A stretch of 64,000 nt of DNA from Bimuria novae-zelandiae CBS 107.79. Lineage: Eukaryota > Ascomycota > Dothideomycetes > Pleosporales > Didymosphaeriaceae. The position numbers and the translations under genes were made by a program. The DNA is taken from the NCBI GenBank assembly GCA_010015655.1, contig ML976715.1, forward strand, positions 62,001-126,000. The letters run 5' to 3'. Below, one piece after another: positions 21,588 through 33,471 of the stretch (position 1 is its first letter; the number at the start of each line of letters is the position of its first letter). The notes beneath the pieces were generated by a model that had not been told where the DNA came from, made no database searches, and saw only the letters and a list, made by a program, of their open reading frames with translations.

Positions 21588-24500
21588 CTCCCCCTCAAGA
21601 CAGGTCTAGTCCGTAGATAACTCCGAGTTGGTTCTTAAATCTCTTAAATGTAACTCGCTGTAACAGCTTTATTATTCTATTAGTAACTATATTAGTAGTT
21701 AGCACGTAAGCCACCTTAAGTTTACCTTATTCTACTATGTCCCGGATAAAGTAATAATAAACGTTAATGTGTTTTAATCTTTCGTGGAGGTAAGGGTTCT
21801 TTATAAGTGCGATGGCGCCCTAGTTGTCTCCTAACATCTAAACCTTGTTAGTGTCTTTTCTAATGTACTTTAGGAATCTAAGATCCCTAAATACTTAGGC
21901 AATCCACTAGCCTTGCTTATAGCATGTTAAAAGTACAATGTATTTAGACTCGTAGCTTAATGTTGCAACCAATTGTTGCTTCTTACTTAACTATAAGATT
22001 AGACCTCTATAGAACATTATAGTGCTGCCTAAGACGCTCTTTTAGTCTACAGTATCGCTTGCCTAGTCAGCGTCTAAGTAGACGACAAACTATAAGTGTG
22101 CTCCCCCTAGTCCGTAGCGTAGTTTTATTATAACTATTAACCTTAGGTACCGTAGTAGGTTTTTTAATGCATGGCCATGGTGTTCTACTGGATCGCTCAT
22201 GTATTAGCTTAGCTTTCTAAGGGTGAATGCAATATCTAGACGTATAAGTACTATAGCGAATATTAGACTTCCGATTCCTTGCTAGTACTCCGTTATATTA
22301 ATCCAATTGTCGTTGTCTATAGCTAGTCTAAATAAAGTGTAATTAGCAGATAGGATTTTCTTATCCTTATACTTTTTACTTAATATTCTAAACTTATTAA
22401 GTACTGCGCGTAGATATTACTCTTAGTTAAGGAAAATTATGTAGTGCTTTCTGTCTTTTGTAACTCGCACTCTAAGGACCTTATATACCTCCCCTAGGTT
22501 CTTGGCGTTGAATCGTCTAGAAAGCTTCTTCTAGAACTACTTAGTTTAGGATTACTCCTTTGCCGCTGTAAGAACGTCGTTAACGTAGACTAGGATTTAA
22601 ATATTTCTCTCCTTATAGACAAACATGCAAGGGTCTGTAAGGCTTTGCATAAACCCCTATACAAAAAGCTCTTTTTTTATTAATAGGTTCTAGTCGCGAG
22701 CAGCCTACTTTAGTCTATATAGGCTTTAAAGCACTTTTAGAATATGTCCTTTCTTAACACGAACTCCTTTAGGTTGCTTAAGGAGAATCTGTTCTTTAAA
22801 GTAAGATTTAGTAAACGCATTCTTAATATTATAATAGAAACATTCCAAGTCTTCTGCTACGATAGTGGCCAGGAATAAACGCAAGGTATCCATGCGGATA
22901 GTAGGTGCAAAGGTCTTATTATAGTTAATTCTATATACTTAGGTGAAACCACGTGCCACTAGGCGCGCTTTAAATTGTTTAACTATCCTGTCTAGCTTAG
23001 TTTTAATTATAAAAACCTACTTTAAATTAACTATATTAGCGTCTTTTGGCCGTAAAACTTCTTCCTAGGTTCCGTTTTTTATTAGCAAGATTATCTCCTC
23101 CAGCACTGCTGCTTTCTATTAATTTCCGTACTTTAGGTCGTTTATAGCTTATTAATATGTCTAGGGGATTGGAATTCCTGCAATCTTAGTTGCTAGAAAG
23201 GCTTTCTTAAAGATCTAGGCTTCTCTATCTATTTCTTTATCCGTAAAATTAACTTATACTAGCATGGCTTTAATAATCTTGCGGAGTCTTTTATCCTTAG
23301 TAGTGTCTCCTCCAGATCTCTTGCGTTTAGACTATCTTATAAAGTATCTTAGAGCTTTTAGCAAGGATTGAGCTGGTTCCTTAGGTTCTTTAGTCGTCAG
23401 ATCTGGTACTCGCTTATCTTGTGAGATAGTAGTAGGAGGAGCGATAGTTAGCTTCCTTAGTCTTCCTCTTCCACGCTTAATTAGCTTAGGAGTTAGTTCT
23501 ACTTATTCCGTAGGAGGTGGTTCTATCTCGTTTGTAGTTAATAGTTCCATCTGTTCCATAGTAGCTTGTTCTATAGGATCTGCAGAAGTCGGTTCTGCAG
23601 GAGTTGGTTCTGTAAGAGTTGGTTCTACAGGAGTTAGTTCTACAGGAGTTAGTTCTGTAGGAGTTAGTTAAGCGCGAGCTAGTTAAGTAGGATCTAGTTA
23701 AGTAGTAGTTATTTTAGTAAGAGTAGGATCTTTCCTTAGTCTTCCTCTTAGTTTTTAGTCTAGTATAGTATTTGGCGTTCCCTGTAATCTAGCTAGAATG
23801 TTCCGTAACCGTAGTTTAACTCTCCCTTTAGGTATGTGTTCGTCTACTAATATACGACTTGATCTTAAGGTATATCCTAGTTTTAGCGAGTAGAACTTAA
23901 ACTACTTATTTATTATCTTAGAATATCCTATAAATACTCTAACTCTACCGCGGTCTACAAGCTTATCGTGTCGTTAATTTGCTAGAATTATTTTAAGGTG
24001 GATATAAGAGTAGCACTTGCTCCCCTATACACGAATATAATTAATAGATGGCGTCTTTCCTATAAAAGCCTCTTTAGGGCTAACTCGCTTACTATTAATT
24101 ATAGGTCCTATATTAGTGCGGTTTCGCATGTACGTGTCGGCTTCTATAGCTTTATTCTAGAATTTAATTAGCAAACTAGCGTCCTTAAGTATTGCTCTCA
24201 TGTCAGCTTCTATGGTTTAGATATTCCGCTTAGCTAGTCTATTCTAATGTAATAATGCAATTATGGTAGGCTATAGTTTAACTCCCTGTGTAATTTTTTA
24301 TTTCTTAACTTGTTGTAAGAGTTCTAGAGCGTTGTTAGTCCCGGTAGCTTTAACTTTCTTATTAGTCTAATGTTTAATAAAGGTCTTTTAGACTCTAAGT
24401 TTCTTTTATACGTCTCTCTTCTACTTTATTAGAATAACCCAGTTCTTCCGCGTGTAGCTATTAATAATAAGGAGAAACCATCGGTTGCCTCGTAAGGATA

Positions 24501-26692
24501 TTAGAAAGGGTCCTACAACGTTAAACTATACTAGGGCTAGCTTCTTAGCTTTGTGATCTCGTAGCTAATTAGGGATGCTATTCCTTATTTTTATTAAGGC
24601 GCAGACTTCGCAGATTTCTTTCTTTACTAGGACTTAAATTTTCTTCTAGAGAGTTGTGACTTTATAGAGTTTAGCAATCTTTGCGGGTCCTAGGTGTGCA
24701 AAGCGTCTGTGGTACAGTAAGTATCTCTCCTTTTTACCAGCCTCGAGTTCGGAATCAGCTAGTGTGTAAAGGACTTCTGTATCTGGGGCTGGTGCATAGC
24801 GTTCTGTGCCTGGAAATGCTGTCTCTTTGTATCCATCTGCAATGTGTGACACTACGTAGAGGCTATTATCTATAGTTACTTTAATAATCGTCTTCTTCCC
24901 TAATTTAAAGGATAGTGTGTAGGAATTAAAACGACCCTTTAGGCCTGCTGCACAAATTCGTCTCCCTAATAGTAAATTAACCCTAAGGTTAGGTACTAGT
25001 AGTACATCTAAAAGCCATGTTAAAGATCTATCCTTATAAACTATTTAGGCTTTTCCTTTCTAGTCTGCGTGTAATTCTCCCCCTCTAACCTAAACAAGTC
25101 TCCGCTTAATCTTGATTATTTGTCTAAACAGTAAGGGTTAGTTAGACATGTGTGAGGAGGCGCCAGTGTCGCCAGCCTAGGTAGATAAAGAGGCCTTACT
25201 AAGGATATCTTTAGAGAGACGACATGTCTTAATTTCCTCGTCTTTTAAGTCTAAGGTATTAGTTAATATTTCTAGCTCTGACTCTAACCTAACTTCTTCG
25301 GCTCTATATACTTTACTAGTCTTGTTGTTAAGTTTCCCGGGCTTAATAAGTAGCTTAGGTAGTTTTATAAAGAACTTTTTCTTCTTCTTCTTTTCCCTCT
25401 TGGCTTTGTATTCTCTTAGGAGCTTTCGAGCCTTTACTAGTTTTAAACAGTCTTAAATGTAGTAAGGTTTGTCGCAGAGGTAGCACTTAATAACAGGCGT
25501 AGGACTTAGTTTAGAGTTTAGTAACAGGTCCTTGCTACCTCGTTTGTGCGGCGGAATATACTTATAGGCTTTCCTAAATGCTAGAAGAGCTTGCTCGTTA
25601 GTGTCTTACTAGTCTCAGACCTCCTTCTCTTCTAGGAACTTAAGCTTTTGTTCGATAGTAAGGTTAAGCTAGGCGTTTAAGGTGTCGATTATAGTCCTAA
25701 ACCTTGTTAAGAGTAATCTTATAAGGATAAGTAGTAGTGCTAAGTCTTTATAGGCTCTATTAGTATTAGTATCTACTAATACAAGCTTGCGTTAGTAATC
25801 CTTTAGCTTTTCTTATAATCTAATAATCGTGCTCTTAGAATTGAATGTAAATGTCTAGATCCTAGTTATGTACATGTTAGTGGCTATAGCGTTAGTTTAG
25901 GTGTACTTCTTACGCAAGTAAGACCAGAACTAGAAGGTAGTATTATACTTATTAATAAGGGCCTAGTTATTATTACTAAGGGATTTAAATAGGAGGTTAA
26001 TTACGGTGGCTTTGTCCTCTAGGTACTTATCTCTCTTGTCGATATTAATACGGGCCTTAGCAGTCTTGTCTGCGATATCTAGTCCTTTTATAGTATCTAA
26101 TAGATCTCTAGCTATAGTAATTTTGCAGTGTTCCTCTAGGCTCTTCTCGCATACGTAGAAGACTCTCTTTCCTCTTAGCTTGATTTTGTTCCGGCGGAAC
26201 TAAGCATTATAATTCTTAGCTATAAGCTTAAGAATCTTTTATTCTTCCCTCTCTTTAGCCATCGTGTGTGTTCGGGTGTAACGAGACTTACACGTGCCGG
26301 TTGCAGGCGGTGGAGGCGATGCGGACGGCGAGGTAGGCGAGGCAGGCAGGCGGTGCCAGCGGTGCCAACGATGCCAGCGATGTAGGCGATGCGGGCGATA
26401 TTTGCGAATAATATGCTGCAGGTAGGGCAGTTGTTATTAGTTCTTAGGCGTAAAGAAGATAAGTAGATGTGTTGCGTGTTAACCGCGTTACACATAGCTT
26501 CTAGTAATTATATTTAATTCCTACTCGAATCTAAGTCCTCGCGACTCTAGTGGGTGTTTAATTTCTTTTACGAATTATAGCTAGGTCCTTCGTAACCTTA
26601 GTAGTAATTTAATTCCTTCTTAAATCTGAGTCCTGCGCGACTCTGGTAGGATTAAAATAATAACGTTAGTTTTAGTAACTAGGCTTATAACC

Positions 26693-26916
26693 TATTAAAT
26701 TAAGGTCCCTCTAGTAGTATAACTACTATAGATAACCAAGTAAGAGGAGGGACAAGGCGGGGTAGCTATAACGTATTATATTAACTTTCCTATTATGTTA
26801 TTCCTCTTCCGTGTAAATAGTAATAAGGACGCTACAGTCAGCCGTGCCTCCCTTACACAGTAGGCACTACGGCCCTTCCTTCCACTAACCTAGAATAAAC
26901 CCACATATTCTCAACA
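26693..26916 (-). repeat. Copia 2 LTR, right (5' LTR), RIP-mutated
   Basis: 224 bp. Differs from the left LTR almost only by C-to-T and G-to-A changes. Confidence 0.88.
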
Positions 26917-26929
26917 TATAGTTAATTAT

Positions 26930-29690
26930 ACGTATTATTAGTGTTAGTTATTTAGTGTTTTTAGTAATTTCCTAATTAGGTAATTAGCTAGCTTAACACC
27001 CTAATTTTGGCGCGTTTGCCCTCTCTATTAATACTCTCTCCTACCCTCCTCCTACACTCTCTCGCACCCTCTCTCTTACACGTATATAATAGCCTTAGGT
27101 TTATAAAATAAAAGCAAAAGAAGCTTTTTAAGTATAGTAAAAAGGCTAGTAGCGTTACTAGTCGTCGCGCCTAGCTTATAGAGTACATAGGACCCGTTGG
27201 CAACTTAGGGTAGCTAGAGCTTTAAAACTAAGCTCTAGGACCTTAACGCTATAGCTTTTAACGTAAAGTCTTTACTCTTAATTAATACGCTCTTAAGGCC
27301 CTTAAACGTATTAACGCCCTCTCGTAGGCTACTAGAGACACCAACGCCGTCCTTTTAAGCTACGTTAAGTAGGGCTACTACTACTCCCTTAATTGCCTCC
27401 TTACCTAGCTCTAATAGCCCTAGGCTTGAATTTAACGCTTAGTTTACTAATAACTTTAATAGCATTAACTAGGTAAGGTTACTATAGTATACAAAGCCTC
27501 TGCGTACGCAGAGGTTTAAGAAGTCCTCGCTCTATAATTATAGGTATCGCGTCGCTCTCCGGGCAAATATGCAGCGTATATTTTTCGTCTACCACTATTA
27601 CTATATATACAAAGTACCTAGTAATTAATTTATTAAAGAGACGACAAGCTCTATATCGTCGGCATGGAACCATGTAGAGCAGAGACGGCCAGGCCATGGG
27701 CACTTTCGCCCGGGCAAATAGTTAACTTTATTAGAGTTAGGGCAGCGTACTCTCACTAGCCTTATAAGCGCTGGCGTTAGCGTGCCGTAAGAGGTGTCTA
27801 ACGCCTTAGGAAACTTTAATTAATAGCGTTTTTAACTTACTCTAGTTAGCTAGCTTGCTAAGAATAATTACCTACTACGCGAAGTAGAGACGCTGTCCTT
27901 TTAAAAGCTCTTACGCGCTGCTAACTTAGAGGCTAAGCTAGTTACTTTCTAGAGCTATATAACTATTGCTACTTTCTTATTAAGGTTATACGCAAATTTA
28001 TAGTTTTATATATAAACTAAGCTCGCTCGCGCCCTTAGCAAAATCTATATTAGCTTTAATAGCTAGTCTATAAAAGGCGGCAAGAGTGCGTTTTATAGGC
28101 TTGTCGCTTACTACGTTAATAGTTATAGTAAGCTCTATAACCTGCCTCTTGCCTTCCCTTAACTTAGTAGTGCGCATACAGGCGAGAAAGTTGCTATAGT
28201 TATTATTAAGACGCTATAGGCCTTTAGTATTAATAGCAGCTTAGTTAGGTACTTTATACTTAATAATACGACAAATAATAATATAGCCCTCGAGGCGCTA
28301 GGCGCCTATTATAGCTTTACCTTATAAGACTAACGCCTCCGCTGCTTACCTTACTTGCTTAACTTAGTAGGGCAAACTATAATATTTAGAACTAATAAAG
28401 ACGCCTTTAATAATAACACCTTATAGTTTAGACTCGAGGAGAAATACCTACGCGAGTAGCAAGAAAAAGGCCCTATTAAAGTCCTTATAAACGTTATACA
28501 CTTAATATTAACGCCTTAGCAACATAACCTTTTTAACAACTTTTAATATTTAACACGCGAGGTAGGAGAGCCTCTACGGCTCTTTAAACTTATTAAGCCT
28601 ATTATTACTTGCTAGAATAGCTACCTTAACTTTATAAAGAGAGCAGTCCTCCTCCACCGCGTAATTAATACTCTTATTAATTACAGGGTAAAGAAGGCGC
28701 TATAAGATAAGTCCTTAGCTTGCGCGCGCAATAGGGTTCCTATTAATAAAATATCTATAAAAAGCCTTACTGCTACTAATTAGGCTATAATTAGTTAGTA
28801 TATTAAAGTCCTCCAGCCCTTAAAGGAGGCTATAAAGAGACTTAAAGACTGTAGCAACTCTAGCCGTTTTAGTATAATTTACGAGGTATACCTTACTTTT
28901 AAGTACCTCCTCTCCTACTTCGAGCAGCTTATTAAGAGCTTTTAAGATATTAATTTTAATAAGCCTAACGCTTTAAAGAACTATTTAAAGATTAACGTAA
29001 CTATAGCCTACTTAAAGCTCTTAAAGTATTACAAGCTCCTTAAAAAGACGCCTATTTATTACGCCTCTACAGTCCTCTACCCTTACTATAAGTACTACTT
29101 TATTAACGAATAGACTAGAGAGTACAAAGTTTAGCTTAATTAAGCTAATTAGTAATTCTAAGAGCTCTAGGCTATATATAAATTAGAGAACGCTTACCCT
29201 ATTATCTCTCTTACGCGCAAATAAGTAAAGCGCGTTAGTAATATTAATAACTACGCTAAGTTATACGTTAAGCCTCTAAGAGCTAAAACTTTTACTCTAC
29301 TTATTAATAGTACTAACAAGTTTAATCGCTAGTAGTATAACGAACTTAGCGTCCCTAAGGATCACGCATACTGTATAGATCTTATTAGGTATTAGGTATT
29401 TCTTTGTAATTAATGTCCCTGCCTTTCTTAGTTTGCTATTAATCTCCTCTCGATCCTAGCGTCCTCTTGTTACTGTAAAAGAATGTTTTCTAAGGTTAGC
29501 GATATAATAGAGCTAAAACGTTAAAAAATAAGCCCTTAAATGCTCTCCATAATCACGTGCGTACGGAGTTGGCTAAGAGCTAGATACTCTCCACCCCAGG
29601 AGACCCCGGACGGCGAGCTCCTAGTAGAGCTCTCAGAGCTCGAGATGCACGATATCTATCAGGTATCGCAGTGGGATGACCCTGTCTAGC
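26930..29690 (+). pseudogene. Decayed hAT transposase
   Basis: Readable blocks on + with TAG/TAA interruptions: NNTTNNNIALEALGAYYSF and LRCLPYLLNLVGQTIIFRT (about 28260-28400), EKYLRE-QEKGPIKVLINV, a CWNSYLNFI-type block near 28610, LKNYLKINVTIAYLKLLKYY, and the C-terminal dimerisation domain near 29440-29600 (LLSILASSCYCKRMFSKVSD, IITCVRSWLRARYSPP). The last ~150 bases look less mutated than the rest. Exact start and introns cannot be placed. Confidence 0.8.
27497..27720. other. Non-RIPed island inside the hAT element
   Basis: A ~220-bp stretch with normal base composition inside a strongly AT-shifted transposase. It begins with the perfect 18-bp palindrome CCTCTGCGTACGCAGAGG (27497-27514) and contains an 11-bp direct repeat CCGGGCAAATA at 27559-27569 and 27710-27720. 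A 73-codon open frame runs on the minus strand (27703-27482). It may be a micro-insertion or captured fragment; identity unknown. Confidence 0.4.
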
Positions 29691-29960
29691 TTGTGCTGTA
29701 CACATTTTATCTTAGCGCGATTTTTCGATTAATTAATTAATTAATTATTAATTAAAAAGCCTTAAAATTAACTATTAATTAATTAATCAGTAACTCGAGG
29801 TCCTCGACGATCAATCAAATCAATCTCAGCCCGAATTTTTGATTGATTGATTGTTGGCAACTCTGCCCGTGATAGAGAGGCCTATGCCATGGCGCAATTG
29901 GCACATAATGCTAGAATGGCTGCTGGGGCGTGTATGTTATTCCTCTTTGCCGGAAGTTAA

Positions 29961-31063
29961 AAATGGGCTTCTGATCGAAAGCAGATGTCATCCTTCACGA
30001 TCTTCACATGGCGCAGGACTTCCACGTCCGTGTTTCAAGACATGGTGGGAGCGCCGTAGCAACCATGTGCCTTAGCGCTGGCGAGGAACACACACAAGTG
30101 GATAGAGGTGCTGGGAATAATCACTCTGAAGCTGTGAAAGAGATGGTCCAGACCCTACAGGAGAAGGTTCAAGCGCGCGACGACGCCAGACGCCAGACGG
30201 CGCGCAGCAGTTTGCCTATGGTAGTTGGTAAATGATGATGTGCATACTATCTTTTACGGTATTTTCGTGTTTGTTAAGGATTCTTAGAGCGTAAACCCCA
30301 AATGCGTTGCAAGTTTGCTTCGTGGAAATGCATACTTCGTGGACTTGAACCATCTCGAATGGGTCACTTAAATGGTGAATCATGTGAATTACGCTTTTAG
30401 GTTTGTTGCAAAGACAAGATGACCAGATTGCATAACGACACCGAGAGCTCCTACTGGTTCATCACTCCATACAGTCGTGGTGCAGTTGGCGGTGGATGTA
30501 AAACCGCTCCTCGAATGAGTCATACACCATTTAAAAAATTAATGCTGATTGAATTTTGAAAACTATGTGCGGGGCGCTCATGTCCAAGCAGTTGTGAGGT
30601 GATTCATAGCTCCCGTGACGTAGAGGTCTACGACAGATATGCCCACAAGAAATTCGTCGCAACTCGTCGCAGCGATCCTCGTATGACCATTACAAGGCAT
30701 GGCGGTAGATAAAACAGCTACAGTGGGACTGGCGTCTTGAGGTTACGTTGTGTCATGTCAACGCTATTGTGAGCCTGACGTGGGCGATCACTAATGTATG
30801 CAAACTTTACACAACAGGTACAGCAGCTAATAATGAGTGACCTATAAAGAGCTATCGCTACGTGCGACGTTTCCTATGGTCGCACTCCATAGCAAGGTTC
30901 TCCCACCAAACCCACCGATATAATCTTAGTTAAGGTAGCATTGAGTAGTCACGTTTGATTTGATCCCGAGACTGCCTTGACACTGCCCTCGCAACAGCTT
31001 CAAGCTCACAGCACCACCACCAGCACTTGGTTACATTGAAAGTGAAAGACTGATCTTTGCACC
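29961..31063. other. Intergenic region
   Basis: Normal-GC sequence between the hAT-split gene and a truncated secreted-protein gene. Short open stretches (29851-30075, 30008-30235) have no recognisable features. No RNA gene seen. Confidence 0.4.
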
Positions 31064-31278
31064 ATGTTTCTGAGATACTATATTCCGATTCTGCTTCTTC
31101 TCCGGTTTTCCAATCTAGTTCGTGCTAAGGACACCGCAAATGAGTCTACTGTCAACGTACTCACAGACTTTGCTCCGTAAATATCTGGTAATTCCGTTGC
31201 ATGGACTTGCATCACTGACATACCAAATGTCTTAGGTTATTGGCCTCGTTCGGAGAACAATTCGCGCGTCAGTTCATC
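31064..31278 (+). pseudogene. 5' fragment of a secreted/membrane protein gene, truncated by AT-rich repeat sequence
   Basis: Exon 31064-31176, 59-nt intron 31177-31235 (GTAAAT ... branch CACTGAC ... CTTAG), second exon from 31236. It encodes a clear signal peptide (MFLRYYIPILLLLRFSNLVRA) followed by TVNVLTDFAP/LLASFGEQFARQFI. The TDFxPLLxxFGEQFAxQF motif is, from memory, the start of a widespread fungal protein type that continues with a membrane segment and often large cytosolic repeats. At 31278 the sequence changes abruptly to AT-rich repeat DNA and hits a stop. A weakly similar continuation (VELEITMSGLRDI-stop-KDG) may lie at about 33575-33640 beyond the transposon. Confidence 0.6.
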
Positions 31279-31495
31279 TTTTTTTAATTTAATAATAGTA
31301 AGTTTCTATTCTATATACTTGCAAATATTATACTAACGCTATTTAGCTCTACTTACTAACTACGTAAAAAAATAGCATAAATTAGTAATGAAACTAAAAG
31401 ATAAGCTCAGGTAAATAATTGCTAAATATTATAAAAATTTAATATTAAGAAAGTAGATAAGCTTTATAAAAAATGATTATATATAACATGTTTTA

Positions 31496-33327
31496 TAAGC
31501 GAGCGGCCCATACAAGCGAGCGGCCCACCCCACCAACTTTTTGCAGCACATAAACTTCTACCTACTATGGCGCCCCTAATTCAGGCCTAACTAGCCTCTG
31601 CTAAGGCTAATATACACCTTGCAATCTTAGCTATTAATTAAAACTAAATTTAGTCTATAAGAGGTGTAGCATACACATTTACTATCCCTTAAATAACGCT
31701 TTAACGCTAACGCGCTAGAATTGCTGCGCGATGCAATTACTAGCCTAAATTAAAAAAGCTTACTAAGATAGAAAAGGAGGTAATTATTAGGCATATACTT
31801 GACCTAGATTCGCGAGGATTTCCGCCCACGCTAAGTGCTATGCAAAATATAGCGGATAAGCTACTCGCTAAGCAAGGCGCTAGACAGGTTAGCAAGTAGT
31901 GACCACGCAACTTTATTAAGTAAATAAATTATCTTACTACACAATTTAATTAACTGTATAATTAGCAGAGAGCTCTATGTGAGGATCTAGATGCTATTAG
32001 AGCTTAGTTTAAGCTTATAGCGCGCATAAAGGCTACCTATAGTATCTATAATAAGGATACCTATAACTTCGACGAGACTAGTTTTATGATAGGCAAGATA
32101 TTATCTTAGCTTATTATTACAGGCTTAGAGAGACGCGGCAGGCTAAAGGCTATCTAGCTAGGCAATCGTGGGTGGACTATAGTAATCTATAGAATTAGCG
32201 CTGCTAGCTAGGCAATCCTACCCTTTATTATCTTCGCTGGCTAGTATTACCTCTCTACCTAGTACTAGGATAATAATATACCGCGCGACTAGGCTTTTGC
32301 TGTTAGTAATAATAGCTAGACTACTAATAAGCTTAAAGTAGAGTAGCTAAGGCACTTTATTAAGTATATAGCAAAGTGTAGGGTAGGCGCGCGCTAGCTA
32401 CTTATACTTAATAGCTATAAGAGCTATAACTTGCTCGAATTTTAAGAGCTCTATAAGAAGAATAATATCTATACTCTTTATATACTACTATATTTATCGC
32501 ACCTCCTATAGCTACTTAACGTTAGCTACTTTTTGCTATTAAAGCGCGCGTATAGCTGCTAGATTAAGAGCCTAATACGCGACTATATTAACTATATTAT
32601 AAAGCTAAAGTTCCTACTAGCCTTCTGCGCAGCCTACAAGTAGTTAATTATAAAGGAAAATATCTACGCAAGCTTTTGAGGCGCTAGCCTAGTCCCACAT
32701 AACCTAGAGGCAGTAATATTAAAGCTTAATATTAAGCTTCGTACGCTAACGCTACCTCTACTAGAGGTTACCTTTTAAGAAGCTAAAATACTAAGCAACG
32801 CGCGCGAGCTAGAGGCTTAATTAATATTAATTCGCGATAAGATTTAAAGGCATAAGAGCTTATTACCTACTTTTATTATTATAGTGCTTAATTAGCTTAA
32901 AAAGGGCGCTAAGGTAATAGCTTATAAAAGTACGCTTATACGCGATTAGATCGCGAGGCTTAAAAAGGCTAATAAGGCCACTATAACGCGTAAATAGCGC
33001 AAAAAGAAGCGGATCTAGAGGCAGGGTACCTTAACAAAGGCAAAAGTAGAGAAGATTATCGCTTAAAAGAATATTAAGCAGCAGATAGAGGTAGAAATAC
33101 GTTAAGATAAGGCGCGATTAGGTGCTAATTAGCAGGCTTTAACACGCTGCAGCCGCTACAAGAAGACTAGCCATAACATACAAATATACAAGAACGATAT
33201 TATAGATACTATTTAATCTAGTATAGCAATTATATACTATTATCTTATTGTGTTGTTAAGATAGGTTGCTGTAAAGGTATAAAAAGTTGGTGGGGTGGGC
33301 CGCTCGCTTGTATGGGCCGCTCGCTTA
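31496..33327 (+). mobile_element. pogo/Fot1-type transposon 2
   Basis: About 1.83 kb with perfect inverted ends over ~49 bp, flanked by TA. Each end contains a 14-bp direct repeat (AAGCGAGCGGCCCA twice). The similarity extends a few bases beyond the TA with one CG/CA difference, so the exact boundary is uncertain. Decayed transposase on +: ILDLDSRGFPPTLSAMQNIA, YNFDETSFMIG, ERRGRLKAI, LLILNSYKSYNLLEF, YILLYLSHLL-LLNVSYF and KSLIRDYINYIIKLKFLLAF, with TAG/TAA at former Gln/Trp codons. Confidence 0.88.
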
Positions 33328-33346
33328 TAAAACACGTTATAAATAT

Positions 33347-33471
33347 TATCAAATATGTAAGTATAATCAAATATATAAGTATTATCAAATATATAAGTAT
33401 TATCAAATATATAAGTATTATCAAATATATAAGTTTTATCAAATATATAAGTATTATCAAATATATAAGTA
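33347..33471. repeat. 18-bp tandem repeat array
   Basis: About seven units of TATCAAATATATAAGTAT with a few substitutions, directly outside the right end of the pogo-type transposon. The unit has no stop in several frames, so open frames run through it on both strands (repeats of NTYIFD on one, YQIYK on the other); these are not genes. Confidence 0.9.

Larger units (their letters stand above)
21364..26916 (-). mobile_element. Copia-type LTR retrotransposon 2, nested in the hAT element
   Basis: LTRs 21364-21587 and 26693-26916, with the 5-bp duplication TATAG at 21359-21363 and 26917-26921. Next to the left LTR the minus strand has the polypurine tract GAGGGGGAG directly before TGTTGAG, so the element reads leftward. 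Decayed polyprotein: gag start near 26260 (MAKERE), zinc-knuckle-like CYLCDKPYYI near 25480, protease motif DTGASSHMSN near 25160, GAG-pre-integrase HRRFAHLGPAKIAKL (24650-24850), integrase, and reverse transcriptase near 22560-22605 where the YVDD motif reads YVND (a G-to-A change). Confidence 0.92.
21155..29865 (+). mobile_element. hAT DNA transposon, split by copia 2
   Basis: Inverted ends CAGAGTTGCCAACAATCAAT (21155) and its complement ending at 29865, flanked by the perfect 8-bp duplication CCCGTGAT at 21147-21154 and 29866-29873. Subterminal ATCAATCAATC/TTAATTAA repeats are present on both sides. Without the nested copia the element is about 3.15 kb. It carries a decayed hAT transposase on +, described separately. 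Confidence 0.93.
20831..29960 (+). pseudogene. Hypothetical gene split by the hAT element
   Basis: The frame opens at ATG 20831 (MSGDNPNPTELIATTYHIFI). It meets an in-frame TAA at 20957-20959, continues as APSRGELWASRFHHWTERH, EWHERELEAAREIQKEA and GRGRVPRD up to the hAT insertion at 21155, and resumes in the same frame right of the element as REAYAMAQLAHNARMAAGAC, ending at TAA 29958-29960. The 8-bp duplication lies inside the reading frame, so the pre-insertion frame was open across the site. It is a paralogue of the broken gene at 19150-19640. No known domain is recognised. The TAA at codon 43 may be a second lesion or lie within an unrecognised intron. Confidence 0.55.

Noticed and set aside
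33347..33471. CRISPR-like array
   Set aside because: Units are directly contiguous without unique spacers and the genome is eukaryotic.
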